From positions 1-57,794 of the forward strand of contig CAIXFN010000086.1 in the NCBI GenBank assembly GCA_903918755.1: a stretch of DNA of 57,794 nucleotides, written 5' to 3'. Origin of the DNA: an uncultured Pedosphaera sp. (GTDB lineage: Bacteria > Verrucomicrobiota > Verrucomicrobiia > Limisphaerales > Pedosphaeraceae). The notes below the pieces were generated by a model that was not told where the DNA came from, made no database searches, and worked only from the letters and a program-made list of their open reading frames with translations. A program made the position numbers and the translations under genes. Below, in pieces: positions 27,545 through 36,544 of this stretch; position 1 is the stretch's first letter, and every line of letters begins with the position of its first letter.

Positions 27545-27988
27545 ATGAATACACTCATGAAGCTGTCCCTCCTAGCACTGGCGCTGTTCCACCTGCCCGC
27601 TACCGGACTGGCGCAAAGTTACTCGATCTCCTGGGCGAAAATCGCGACCGATGGCGGAGTCAGCGCGGGTGGCTCTTACTCACTCCACGGAACCATCGGC
27701 CAGCCAGACGCCAGTGCCACAATGACGGGCGGCACCTATGCGGTCACGGGTGGCTCCCAGTCACTGAATGGGGTGCCGCCGCCGTCCGAGGCGCCCACGC
27801 TCTTCATTGTCCCGTCCGGCGCGGGCACAGCGTCCGTCTCTTGGTCACCAGCCACTCCCGGCTTTGTGTTGCAAACCACCGCAACACTTTCGCCCCCCCT
27901 GTGGCTCAATGCTACCAGCGGCACGACCAATCCCGTGGTTGTCCCGGCAAATTCAGGGGTAAGATTCTACCGGTTGAAGCATTTGTAA
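27545..27988 (+). CDS. small secreted protein with IGQPD motif
   Basis: A 147-residue protein. ATG 27545 follows the good ribosome site AAAGGAAG. A signal peptide (MKLSLLALALFHLPATGLA) is followed by SYSISWAKIATDGGVSAGGS and YSLHGTIGQPDASATMTGGT. That motif recurs in many secreted Verrucomicrobiota and Chloroflexota proteins, although the function is not known. The C-terminus (SGVRFYRLKHL) is again a short 'FYR' tail like its neighbours. It lies 21 bp after the beta-roll gene and likely ends this transcription unit. Confidence 0.72.
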   Translation: MNTLMKLSLLALALFHLPATGLAQSYSISWAKIATDGGVSAGGSYSLHGTIGQPDASATMTGGTYAVTGGSQSLNGVPPPSEAPTLFIVPSGAGTASVSWSPATPGFVLQTTATLSPPLWLNATSGTTNPVVVPANSGVRFYRLKHL

Positions 27989-28116
27989 TCCGCGAAAGCC
28001 ACGCGAACATTCGCAAATGGCAGGCGGTCGAGATCGGGACTTCCCGGAGCAATGCGAGCTCAATCAGAATTCATTAACCTTGAGTAGTGAACGGCGAGAT
28101 TGAGCTCGCCCTGCCA

Positions 28117-28295
28117 GTCAGGGTCGACCGCCCGATGATGCGCGGGCGGGATCCGAGGATGGCCGCACCAGCCATGGCTATCTGCTGGCCAAGCCCTCCG
28201 ACGTCGGTTACCACCTCCGGGCCGGCGGGCATTCTGTCGAGTGGTATGACTGGCAGCGCTTTCTGGAGTTTGCGGATTATCATTTGCAGCATTAG
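28117..28295 (+). pseudogene. chimeric esterase relic: piece of the SGNH gene joined to an alpha/beta-hydrolase tail
   Basis: No start codon is usable, but the frame is open from about 28100 to TAG 28293-28295. It reads GRPPDDARAGSEDGRTSHGY, then VGYHLRAGGHSVEWYDWQRF and LEFADYHLQH. The first part matches the SGNH hydrolase at 18451-18526 (66 of 76 bases identical by eye, same frame). The second part looks like the C-terminus of glucuronoyl/acetylxylan esterase-type alpha/beta-hydrolases, with the catalytic-region His. It is a remnant of recombination or of a lost gene, not a working gene. Confidence 0.6.
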
Positions 28296-28340
28296 GTTAT
28301 CGGCAAAAGTTTCAAGCACCCGGCACCGTTGCCGCGTTCC

Positions 28341-28946
28341 ATGAAAAAGAACCTTAAGAAGAGGATTCTCATCGGGTGCGGCAGCTGCATAGCTGTCGCC
28401 TTGCTCGCCGCTTGGTATGTGCATTCGCACCCGCGGGTTTTCAACGAGTCCTTTTGGGAGCATGCCCATTGCATTGGCCAAGCCACCACTCCCCTGGCGA
28501 TTTACGCCAGTGAACATGGCGGACGCTTTCCCGCCCATACCAACGGGTATGGCGACGCCCTGTTGCTGCTGGAACCCGGCGTGGATGCGGCGCTGACCGG
28601 TCCGGGTTATGACACGCGGGCTTTCGAGCGCGCGCGCCAGACCGGGGGGCACCTGGCGGAGCGCGATTGTGGCCGGGTTTACGTGCAGGGGTTGAGCGAA
28701 ACGAATGACCAAGCGATCGCGATCTTATTCGACAAAATGCCCACTCCGGGAGGCGATCACTGCCATGGTTTGGCCCGGTTCGTTCAACCGCTCGCGCGCG
28801 AGTTCTTGACCATCGGTGGCTGGCACGAAACCGTCCGGGAGAGCGACTGGCCGGCCTTTGCCCGGCGACAGATTGAGTTGCTCGTGGCGGCGGGGCTGAC
28901 GCGCGGACAGGCGGAGCGGTTTTATGCGGAAGCGCCAACGCGATGA
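28341..28946 (+). CDS. hypothetical membrane-anchored protein
   Basis: Start ATG 28341 (MKKNLKKRILIGCGSCIAVA) gives 201 residues with one N-terminal hydrophobic segment at about 9-26, so the protein is exported or anchored. The remainder is soluble: ESFWEHAHCIGQATTPLAIY, FPAHTNGYGDALLLLE and MPTPGGDHCHGLARFVQPLA. Conserved-looking His and Cys residues (HCIG, DHCHG) could bind a metal or mean nothing. The C-terminal part, ARRQIELLVAAGLTRGQAER, is helical. I do not recognise a family. It stands alone with no close neighbour before it; another small anchored gene follows 96 bp later. Confidence 0.65.
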   Translation: MKKNLKKRILIGCGSCIAVALLAAWYVHSHPRVFNESFWEHAHCIGQATTPLAIYASEHGGRFPAHTNGYGDALLLLEPGVDAALTGPGYDTRAFERARQTGGHLAERDCGRVYVQGLSETNDQAIAILFDKMPTPGGDHCHGLARFVQPLAREFLTIGGWHETVRESDWPAFARRQIELLVAAGLTRGQAERFYAEAPTR

Positions 28947-29042
28947 AATGCCGGGCATTCGACGCGGCATGCCAGCGAATGGGGATGGCAACCGCCGCGA
29001 AGCAGCTTGTGGCTGGTGCCAGGTATAGGTGAGATTTCCACC

Positions 29043-29408
29043 ATGAAACGTCAACGCGTCATCCGCTTATTGTTCTGTTTGGTCGCAATTGCCGCGATCA
29101 TTGGCGCGTATTTCAAAGGCCGAAAAGATGTTTTGGTTGGGGAGTTTAAGCAATACCAAGCGAGCCTGCTGACCTTGACCCAATGGGAAACCAACCACCC
29201 TCCGGAACTGAAGGAGTTCGTGAAGGCACATTATTATTACCTGGCGAACCGCGCGCCAAAAAGTTGGGTGAGGCGGCCGGACGATTACGGAGCGGTGAGC
29301 ACCAATATCCTGCATTTGACAGGTTTCAAGGGGCCAACTTCGGCCCAGGAAGAATACCGCTTGTTCCTGGAACGGTTTGCCCCAGAAAAGGAAGCTCCAA
29401 AGCGCTAA
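29043..29408 (+). CDS. small hypothetical membrane-anchored protein
   Basis: From ATG 29043 (MKRQRVIRLLFCLVAIAAII) the protein has 121 residues: a basic start, one membrane helix to about residue 24, then a short helical domain (FKQYQASLLTLTQWETNHPP, KEFVKAHYYYLANRAPKSWV). No family recognised. The earlier in-frame start at 29007 lacks a ribosome site. Its last codons overlap the hicA relic on the other strand. Confidence 0.6.
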   Translation: MKRQRVIRLLFCLVAIAAIIGAYFKGRKDVLVGEFKQYQASLLTLTQWETNHPPELKEFVKAHYYYLANRAPKSWVRRPDDYGAVSTNILHLTGFKGPTSAQEEYRLFLERFAPEKEAPKR

Positions 29409-29473
29409 CAGCGGAGCTTCTGAAAGACGCGCACGGCATCCCGCGGGCTGATGCCAGGCAGTTTCGGCAGATC
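29405..29473 (-). pseudogene. truncated HicA toxin relic
   Basis: Immediately after the hicB stop, in the next frame, the minus strand reads DLPKLPGISPRDAVRVFQKL-RC-stop. This is the N-terminal helix-turn pattern of HicA toxins that pair with short HicB proteins (xLPxISGREAVRAFxKxG). The frame stops at TAG 29405-29407, before the double-stranded-RNA-binding core with its catalytic His. There is no ATG either. The toxin is therefore dead. Confidence 0.6.
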
Positions 29474-29681
29474 AAACGGTCACTTCGCAGAGCGTGCCGG
29501 ATTCGCGAATGGCCTCTGCTCGGGCATCTTCCTCAGCGACTTCGAGCCAGAGTTGAATGGCTGCGCGTATGTTGGCCAGCGCTTCGTCTTGGGTGGTTCC
29601 CTGACTCCAGCAACCTGGGAGTGCCGGGCAACCCACGGCAAAACCTTCCTCGGATGGGATGAGAATCACCGGGTATTTCAC
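29472..29681 (-). CDS. hicB: HicB-family antitoxin, toxin partner broken
   Basis: A 69-residue protein starting at GTG 29681: MKYPVILIPSEEGFAVGCPA, then LPGCWSQGTTQDEALANIRA and AIQLWLEVAEED. This is the compact HicB fold (partial RNase H-like) that neutralises HicA mRNA interferases. It lacks a C-terminal DNA-binding domain, as is usual for short HicB proteins. The gene order hicB then hicA on the same strand fits the class, but hicA is reduced to about 20 codons. HicB probably survives only as an orphan. Confidence 0.85.
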   Translation of the reverse strand: MKYPVILIPSEEGFAVGCPALPGCWSQGTTQDEALANIRAAIQLWLEVAEEDARAEAIRESGTLCEVTV

Positions 29682-29855
29682 GGCACCAAACTAGTCTCGA
29701 CCGGGGGGCGGTTCAAGGGGTTGTTACACAAGTCAGATCGATCCCCGGGAAACTTCATTCGACCCTAATTTGCCACTGCGAGGACAAACGGCGTGGTGCT
29801 TTTCACAAATGAAGTGGGGTGGTAGTGGCGGGGGTGGCGTATTGAATGGGTGACG

Positions 29856-31289
29856 ATGGATCAACAATCAGCCAAACAATTTGGGGACGCCGGTAACCGC
29901 CACCGGGCGCAGCGGGACGCCGGGGTCTGGGTGCGGGGCGGTGGCGTGGTGCTACTGGCAGGGGTCCTGCTGGCCGGGTGCAAAGGGATGCCCACCAAGG
30001 ACGAGCGGGCGGCGCGGCAGGATTTGCAATCCGTCAGTAATGTTTTCCGGCCGCTGCCGGCCGGGAAAGCACTGCCGCCGCTGGCACCGGGCGCGCCGCT
30101 GGGAGATTATTTGCGGTTCGCGATGCTGAATCAGCCCCAAGTGGTGGCGGCGTATTATGATTGGGTGGCGTCGGTGGAGCGGATCACGGTGGAGCGGTCC
30201 CTGCCGGATCCGCGGCTCACATTCGAGACGGACATCATGGACATTGTCCAATCGATCATGCCGGGCTTGATGATGGAATTTCCCGGTCCGGGGAAACTGA
30301 AAGCAGCGGCCGCGGTGGCCAGTGCGGAGAGCCGGACCAAGTATTTTGCGTTTGAGACGGCGGTATTGCAGGCGGCCCTGGCGGTGAAGGAAGCCTATTA
30401 CCAGCTTTGGTTCCTGGAGGAAAAGATCCGGATCAACCGCCAGACTTTGGAATTACTCGGCGATCTGGAAAAGCTCGCCCGCGCCAAGAATGACACGGGC
30501 AAGGTGACGCTGCAGGACGTGTACCGGGCGCAGATCGAGCAGGACCAACTGACGACAGAATTGGTCAATCTCGAGGATTCCCGGCGGGCGTTGATGGCAC
30601 AATTGAAAGGCGCGCTGGGCCTGCGGCGCGAACAACCCGATCCGCCGGTGCCGACCAAATGGGAAACCACACCCCTGAATCTGGAGGGAGAAGCCATCCT
30701 GGACACGGCCTTCGCGCGCAACCCGCGACTCAAGGGCATGGAAGCGGAATTGCGCATGGCCGAGGCCTCCATCGCGATGGCCCGCAAAGCGCGGGTGCCG
30801 GACTTTTCCCTGGGTTTGGAAGCGGATGTGAAGGCCGCGCCGACGATGTACCGTCCCTCGGCCGGCATGTCGCTGCCGCTCTGGCGGGACAAGATCGCCG
30901 CGCAAATCGCAGCGGCGCAGGCGGGCCGGCACGCGGCGGCGGCCCGGCTGTCGGGGGAGCAGATCATGACGACGGTGGATTTCGCCATGAAAACGTATGA
31001 TTACCGGGAAAGCACGCGAGCCCTGACGCTGTTGCAGGAAAAGCTGATTCCCAAAGCCCGGCAATCGCTGGACATCGCGCGCGCGGGTTATTTGTCGAGT
31101 CAGATCGATTTCTTCAACTTGATGGATGCGCAACGCACCTGGCTCGGCTTCCAAATGGATGAAGTGGAGGCGCGCATGCGGCGGGAAGTCCTGCTGGCTT
31201 ACCTGTCGTTGACCATTGCCGGAACCGCGCCGGAAGGCGCGCCGATTTTGCCCCCGGCCGCCAGCGTCCCGAAACCCGTCAGCCATTGA
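29856..31289 (+). CDS. TolC-family outer-membrane efflux lipoprotein (CusC/CzcC-like)
   Basis: ATG 29856 gives 477 residues; GTG 29850 would add two. After a basic head, VVLLAGVLLAGC ends in a lipobox with Cys42, so the protein is a lipoprotein. The body is two TolC-type repeats of long helices: ANLAASVASAES-like AAAVASAESRTKYFAFETAV, LQAALAVKEAYYQLWFLEEK and ARAKNDTGKVTLQDVYRAQI in the first, and ADVKAAPTMYRPSAGMSLPL through LDIARAGYLSSQIDFFNLMD in the second. It forms the trimeric exit duct. It is first in a three-gene heavy-metal RND efflux operon, 7 bp before the adaptor gene. Confidence 0.9.
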   Translation: MDQQSAKQFGDAGNRHRAQRDAGVWVRGGGVVLLAGVLLAGCKGMPTKDERAARQDLQSVSNVFRPLPAGKALPPLAPGAPLGDYLRFAMLNQPQVVAAYYDWVASVERITVERSLPDPRLTFETDIMDIVQSIMPGLMMEFPGPGKLKAAAAVASAESRTKYFAFETAVLQAALAVKEAYYQLWFLEEKIRINRQTLELLGDLEKLARAKNDTGKVTLQDVYRAQIEQDQLTTELVNLEDSRRALMAQLKGALGLRREQPDPPVPTKWETTPLNLEGEAILDTAFARNPRLKGMEAELRMAEASIAMARKARVPDFSLGLEADVKAAPTMYRPSAGMSLPLWRDKIAAQIAAAQAGRHAAAARLSGEQIMTTVDFAMKTYDYRESTRALTLLQEKLIPKARQSLDIARAGYLSSQIDFFNLMDAQRTWLGFQMDEVEARMRREVLLAYLSLTIAGTAPEGAPILPPAASVPKPVSH

Positions 31290-31296
31290 TTTTGCC

Positions 31297-33246
31297 ATGA
31301 CCAAATTCCTTTCCCTACTGCTGGTCGGGGCCGCGCTGGCCACTGCTTTCTGGGTGACCGGTTGTTCCAAAGAGACCAACGGCGGCGGCGCGAGCACCCC
31401 GGAAACCAAAACCTTGTATACATGCGGCATGCATCCGCAGGTGATCCAGGATCATCCCGGCAACTGCTCGATTTGCGGGATGAAGCTGACACCGATCCGC
31501 AAGGCGGCGGGGAACGCTGCCGCCCCGGCCAGCGGGGCGGCGGGCGACCGGAAGATCCGGTTCTACAAATCCACGATGATTCCGGGCGAGATCAAGCCGG
31601 CGCCGGGCAAGGATAGCATGGGGATGGAAATGGTGCCCGTGTACGAGGAGGAAGGCGCGGACGCCGCGGTGATCATGATCGATCCCGTGACCACGCAGAA
31701 CATGGGACTGCGGACGGCGCTGGTGGAGCAGGGTCCCGTGCGCCGGGTGATCCGAACGGTGGCCGCGATTGATTTTGACGAGACTTCGCTGGCGGACGTG
31801 ACCACCAAATTCCGGGGTTGGATTGAGAAACTGCACGTGGACGCGACCGGCCGGCAAGTGCATCGCGGCGAAACCCTGTTTGAAATTTATTCGCCGGATC
31901 TGTACAGCGCGCAGGCGGAATACCTGGTGGCCTTGAGCCAGTCCGGTAAGGCGGACGCGGCCGGGGATTCGATCCGGAGTAGCGCGGTGACCAAGTTGAA
32001 ATTTTTCGACATCTCGGACGAACAGATCGCCGAACTGGCCCGGACCAGGGTGGCGACGAAAACCCTGAAGGTGACCGCGCCGCGCGATGGCATTGTGGTG
32101 GAAAAGATGGCCGTGGAGGGCCAGATGGTGGACGCGGGCATGCGGCTGTATCGGTTGGCGGACCTTTCGCTGGTCTGGGTACAGGCGCAGATTTACGAAC
32201 AAGACCTGCCCTTCATCAAGCTGGGGCAGGAGGCGCTGGTGAAACTTTCCTATTTCCCGGACCGGGAGTTTCGCGGGCGGGTGACCTATATCTATCCCAC
32301 GGTGGATGAGAAGACTCGCACGGCACGGGTGCGGATGGAATTTCACAATCCGGGATTTTTTCTGAAGCCGGGAATGTATGCGACGGCGGAAATGCGGGTG
32401 GAACTGGCCGCCTCGGCGGTGCTGGTGCCGGACTCCGCGGTGTTGCGCAGCGGCGAACACAACACGGTATTTGTGGCGCTGGACGCCGGCCGGTTTGAAC
32501 CCCGGGTCGTGGCGCTGGGGCCGCGCTCGGAGAACAACCAGTACCAGGTTTACCATGGGTTGCAGGCGGGCGAGCGCGTGGTGACCTCCGGACAATTCAT
32601 GCTGGATTCGGAAAGCCAGCTCCGGGAGGCAATTGCCAAAATGCAGTCGCCCGGGGCCAAGCCGAGCAATATCGCCGCGGGCCCGGCCACGGAGACGACG
32701 CATAACCACGATACCGGGGGAACGAATGCCGTTACCGCCGAGGGGGCGGCCACCGCCTACATCTGCCCGATGCCGGAACATGTGGCCATCAAGTACAATC
32801 ACGCCGGCAAATGCCCCATCTGCGGCATGACGCTGGTGCCGGTGAGCCAGGCCACGTTGAACCGGTTGCAACCGGGCGGCAAAGTGCTTTTTTACACCTG
32901 CCCGATGCCCGAACACAGTGATGTCCACTCCGCGGAACCGGGCAAATGTCCCAAGTGCTCCATGACCCTCATTCCGGTGATGGAACCGCCGCCGCCCGCG
33001 CTGAACGGCAACGCAGCGCTGCCCGTACCGCTTTACACCTGCCCGATGGAAGCCCATGCGGACGTGGTGACGGAGCAGCCGGGCAAATGCCCGAAATGCG
33101 AAATGAAACTGGTCGTCACCAGCACGGTGGACCACGGCAAACTGGCGGAGGCAAACTGGGCGAAGCAACACCCGGCCGGACCGCCGCCACCAGCGGCCCC
33201 ACCAGCGACCCCGGCGGCCCAATCGCATCCTGCGCAAACCCATTAG
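31297..33246 (+). CDS. RND efflux periplasmic adaptor (CusB-like) with multiple heavy-metal-binding domains
   Basis: ATG 31297 gives 649 residues with lipobox WVTGC (Cys23). A heavy-metal-binding domain lies at about 41-67 (YTCGMHPQVIQDHPGNCSIC). A degenerate one lacking Cys follows at 86-120 (FYKSTMIPGEIKPAPGKDSM). The CusB core comes next: VTTKFRGWIEKLHVDATGRQ (barrel-sandwich), a hairpin, then LSLVWVQAQIYEQDLPFIKL and PGMYATAEMRV. The C-terminus carries three more metal-binding domains at about 486-515 (YICPMPEHVAIKYNHAGKC), 530-560 and 577-607 (YTCPMEAHADVVTEQPGKC). Five copies is unusual. The protein links the pump to the outer duct and probably hands over Cu(I)/Ag(I) or similar ions. 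The tail is Pro/Ala-rich. Confidence 0.92.
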   Translation: MTKFLSLLLVGAALATAFWVTGCSKETNGGGASTPETKTLYTCGMHPQVIQDHPGNCSICGMKLTPIRKAAGNAAAPASGAAGDRKIRFYKSTMIPGEIKPAPGKDSMGMEMVPVYEEEGADAAVIMIDPVTTQNMGLRTALVEQGPVRRVIRTVAAIDFDETSLADVTTKFRGWIEKLHVDATGRQVHRGETLFEIYSPDLYSAQAEYLVALSQSGKADAAGDSIRSSAVTKLKFFDISDEQIAELARTRVATKTLKVTAPRDGIVVEKMAVEGQMVDAGMRLYRLADLSLVWVQAQIYEQDLPFIKLGQEALVKLSYFPDREFRGRVTYIYPTVDEKTRTARVRMEFHNPGFFLKPGMYATAEMRVELAASAVLVPDSAVLRSGEHNTVFVALDAGRFEPRVVALGPRSENNQYQVYHGLQAGERVVTSGQFMLDSESQLREAIAKMQSPGAKPSNIAAGPATETTHNHDTGGTNAVTAEGAATAYICPMPEHVAIKYNHAGKCPICGMTLVPVSQATLNRLQPGGKVLFYTCPMPEHSDVHSAEPGKCPKCSMTLIPVMEPPPPALNGNAALPVPLYTCPMEAHADVVTEQPGKCPKCEMKLVVTSTVDHGKLAEANWAKQHPAGPPPPAAPPATPAAQSHPAQTH

Positions 33247-33261
33247 GTTTGAGGATTCACC

Positions 33262-36200
33262 ATGCTTCGCGCCATCATCGATTTTTCCCTCCGGAACAAG
33301 TTTCTGGTACTACTGGGGTCCCTGGTTCTGCTCCTGGGGGGCATCTTCGCCGTGCGCGAGATTCCCCTGGACGCCATCCCGGACCTCTCGGACGTGCAGG
33401 TGATCATTTACACGGAATGGCCCGGGCAGGCGCCGCAGATTGTCCAGGACCAGGTGACCTACCCCATCACCACCAAGATGTTGTCCGTGCCCAAAACCAA
33501 GGTGGTGCGCGGTTATTCGTTTTACGGGTTCTCTTTTGTTTACGTGATCTTTGAAGACGGCACCGATCCGTATTGGGCGCGCAGTCGGGTATTGGAGTAC
33601 CTGAACGGTCTGGGCGTCCGGCTCCCGACGGGGGTGGCTCCGACCCTCGGGCCGGATGCCACGGGCGTGGGTTGGGCGTTCATGTATTCCATCAACTCCA
33701 CGAATCGCAGTCTGGCGGAATTGCGCTCCATGCAGGATTGGTATCTGCGCTACCAACTCGCATCCGTGGAGGGAGTGTCCGAGGTGGCGTCCATTGGCGG
33801 CTTTGTGAAGCAGTATCAGGTGACTGTGGATCCCACCCGCCTCCGCGCTTACAACCTGTCGCTCACGGATGTCAGCATGGCCATCCAACGCAGCAACGGG
33901 GAAAAGGGCGGGCGGTCGCTGGAATTGGCGGAGAAGGAGTTCATCCTGCGGGTGCGGGGTTACATCGAGGACATCCAGGATCTCAAGGACATCGCGGTCA
34001 GCGTGGGGGATAAAGGCGTACCGATCCTGCTGGGCCAGGTGGCGGAAGTGCAACTGGGATCGGACATGCGCCGGGGCGTGGCGGAGCTCAACGGGGAAGG
34101 CGAAACGGTAGGCGGCATCGTGGTGGTGAGGTACGGGGCGAATGCCCGCCAGGTGATCCTGGAGGTGAAAGCCCGACTGGCGGAGGCCATGAAAAGCCTG
34201 CCGCCCGATGTGGTCAATACGGTGGTCTATGACCGCACCTCGTTGATCAACCGCGCGGTGAAGACGCTGGAGGGCAAGTTGCTGGAGGAAAGCATTGTGG
34301 TGGCGCTGGTTTGCCTCGCCTTCCTAATGCATTTGCGGAGTTCCCTGGTGGCGATTTTGATTTTGCCGGTCGCGGTGTTGAGCGCCTTCCTGATCATGTA
34401 TGCGCAGGGCATCAGTTCCAACATCATGTCGCTGGGAGGGATCGCGATTGCGATCGGCGCGATGGTGGACGCGGTCATCATCATGATTGAAAACGCGCAC
34501 AAGCATCTGGCGCAGGACCAGGGCAAGAAGCCACACTGGGATATCATCCGGGATGCCGCGGTCGAGGTGGGACCGACGCTGTTTTATTCCCTGTTGGTCA
34601 TCACGGTTTCCTTTGTGCCCGTGTTTACGCTGCAGGCCCAGGAGGGGCGGATGTTCAAGCCGCTGGCGTTTACGAAAACCTATTCGATGGCGGCGGCGGC
34701 GCTGCTTTCCATCACCCTGGCGCCGGTGCTGATGGGCTTTTTCATCCGGGGCAAAATTCCCGCGGAAGAGAAGAACCCAATCAACCGTTTCCTGATGTGG
34801 CTTTATCATCCGCTGATCGATCTCGTGATCCGTCGCCGGTGGGCGGTCATTTGGGGAGCGGTGGCGATCATCGCCTGGGTCTTCTTTCCCTGGAACCTGA
34901 TTACGGCGCATGTGCTGCCGGACGGTCCCGCGAAAGAATGGGCGTTCAAGGTGGGAAAGATTTTCCCCTTCCAAAACATCGGCTCGGAATTCATGCCGCC
35001 ATTGTATGAGGGGGACCTGCTCTACATGCCGACCACCTTCCCGGGACTTTCGCCGACGAAAGCCAAGGAATTGTTGCAGACCACCGACAAACTCATCCAT
35101 CGCTTTGCGGAGGTGAAGCAGGTTTTCGGCAAGGTGGGACGGGCGGAAACGGCCACCGACCCCGCGCCCATGGACATGCTGGAGACCACCATCATGCTGC
35201 GGGACGAGGAGGAATGGCCCGCGGTGGATATCCGCAATGACAAGGGCAAGGTCATCGCCCACCGGCGGCGGACGCCGGATGAGTTGATGGACGCCATGAA
35301 TTCGGCCGTCCAAATCCCGGGCCTGAACAATGCCTGGACCATGCCGATCAAGACCCGCATCGACATGCTGGCCACGGGCATCAAAACACCGGTGGGCATC
35401 AAAGTCGCGGGGCCCAACCTCACGGAACTCGAACGGATCGCGGCGGAGATCGAGGCGGTCATGCGTTCCGTGCCCAACACCACCAGCGTATTTGCCGAGC
35501 GGGTGATGGGGGGCAATTATGTGGAATTCAAGATCAACCGCCAGGAGATCGCGCGATACGGATTGCGCATGGCGGACGTGCAGGAAGTGCTGGAAGTGGC
35601 GTTAGGCGGCATGCCGCTGACCACGACGGTGGAAGGATTGGAACGCTACTCGGTGAACCTGCGCTACAGTCGGGATTTCCGGGAAAACCTGGAAGCCCTC
35701 CGGGAAATCATTGTGCCCACCCCGACCGGAGCGCAAGTGCCGCTGGGGCAACTGGCTATGATCGAAACGGTGCGGGCCCCGATGGGAATTAAGAGCGAGG
35801 CGGCGGTGCCGAATGCCTGGATCTATGTGGACGTGAAAGGCATCGACCTGGGCACCTATGTGAAAGTGGCCATGCGGACAGTTAACGAGGCGGTGGCCCG
35901 GGGCGCGATCCGGTTGCCGAACGGCTACAATATTGTCTGGAGCGGCCAGTACGAATACATGCAACGGGCGCAGCAACGACTCCTGATTGTCGTCCCCTTG
36001 ACGCTGCTGATCATCATCCTGATCATTTACCTCAACACGCGTTCGCTCATCAAAACCGCGATTGTGATGCTGGCGGTGCCGTTTTCCCTGGTGGGCGCTT
36101 TCGCGATCATCCACTGGCTGGGCTACAACCTGAGCGTGGCGGTGTGGGTGGGCATCATCGCCCTGGCCGGACTCGATGCCGAGACGGGCGTCGTAATGCT

Positions 36201-36516
36201 GTTGTACCTGGACCTGGCTTTTGAGGAGTGGATCAAAAAGGGGCAGATGCGGAATGTCACGGACCTGCGGGATGCCATCTACCACGGCGCGGTGAAACGC
36301 GTGCGCCCGAAAGCCATGACCGCCTGCGTCATCATCGCTGGCCTGTTGCCGATCCTCTGGAGTCACGGCGCCGGGGCGGATGTGATGAAGCGCATTGCCA
36401 CACCGATGATCGGCGGGGTGGTGACCTCGACCGCCATGGAGTTGGTGGTCTATCCCGCCATCTTTTACATCTGGCGGGCGCGGCGGTTCCGGAAGGCGGC
36501 GGTGGCGAACGCTTAG
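33262..36516 (+). CDS. heavy-metal RND efflux pump (CusA/CzcA family)
   Basis: A 1084-residue inner-membrane proton antiporter, normal in length for HME-RND pumps. It opens MLRAIIDFSLRNKFLVLLGS, then IPLDAIPDLSDVQVIIYTEW and PGQAPQIVQDQVTYPITTKM, diagnostic for CusA/CzcA. The helix-4 region, AIAIGAMVDAVIIMIENAHK, holds the charged relay residues. A methionine-rich pore is suggested by MPIKTRIDMLATGIKTPVGI. The second half repeats: IVVPLTLLIIILIIYLNTRS, ALAGLDAETGVVMLLYLDLA and the closing IATPMIGGVVTSTAMELVVY. GAGGA-like bases precede ATG 33262. It completes the operon with the TolC and CusB homologues; the methionine and metal-binding features favour copper or silver over cobalt/zinc. Confidence 0.95.
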   Translation: MLRAIIDFSLRNKFLVLLGSLVLLLGGIFAVREIPLDAIPDLSDVQVIIYTEWPGQAPQIVQDQVTYPITTKMLSVPKTKVVRGYSFYGFSFVYVIFEDGTDPYWARSRVLEYLNGLGVRLPTGVAPTLGPDATGVGWAFMYSINSTNRSLAELRSMQDWYLRYQLASVEGVSEVASIGGFVKQYQVTVDPTRLRAYNLSLTDVSMAIQRSNGEKGGRSLELAEKEFILRVRGYIEDIQDLKDIAVSVGDKGVPILLGQVAEVQLGSDMRRGVAELNGEGETVGGIVVVRYGANARQVILEVKARLAEAMKSLPPDVVNTVVYDRTSLINRAVKTLEGKLLEESIVVALVCLAFLMHLRSSLVAILILPVAVLSAFLIMYAQGISSNIMSLGGIAIAIGAMVDAVIIMIENAHKHLAQDQGKKPHWDIIRDAAVEVGPTLFYSLLVITVSFVPVFTLQAQEGRMFKPLAFTKTYSMAAAALLSITLAPVLMGFFIRGKIPAEEKNPINRFLMWLYHPLIDLVIRRRWAVIWGAVAIIAWVFFPWNLITAHVLPDGPAKEWAFKVGKIFPFQNIGSEFMPPLYEGDLLYMPTTFPGLSPTKAKELLQTTDKLIHRFAEVKQVFGKVGRAETATDPAPMDMLETTIMLRDEEEWPAVDIRNDKGKVIAHRRRTPDELMDAMNSAVQIPGLNNAWTMPIKTRIDMLATGIKTPVGIKVAGPNLTELERIAAEIEAVMRSVPNTTSVFAERVMGGNYVEFKINRQEIARYGLRMADVQEVLEVALGGMPLTTTVEGLERYSVNLRYSRDFRENLEALREIIVPTPTGAQVPLGQLAMIETVRAPMGIKSEAAVPNAWIYVDVKGIDLGTYVKVAMRTVNEAVARGAIRLPNGYNIVWSGQYEYMQRAQQRLLIVVPLTLLIIILIIYLNTRSLIKTAIVMLAVPFSLVGAFAIIHWLGYNLSVAVWVGIIALAGLDAETGVVMLLYLDLAFEEWIKKGQMRNVTDLRDAIYHGAVKRVRPKAMTACVIIAGLLPILWSHGAGADVMKRIATPMIGGVVTSTAMELVVYPAIFYIWRARRFRKAAVANA

Positions 36517-36544
36517 GTCCGCCAGCAAGCTCCCGGATTCTGCC

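Noticed and set aside
31315-33243. 642-residue open frame opposite the metal adaptor gene
   Set aside because: Extreme His/Arg content and no recognisable motif; the adaptor frame is certain.
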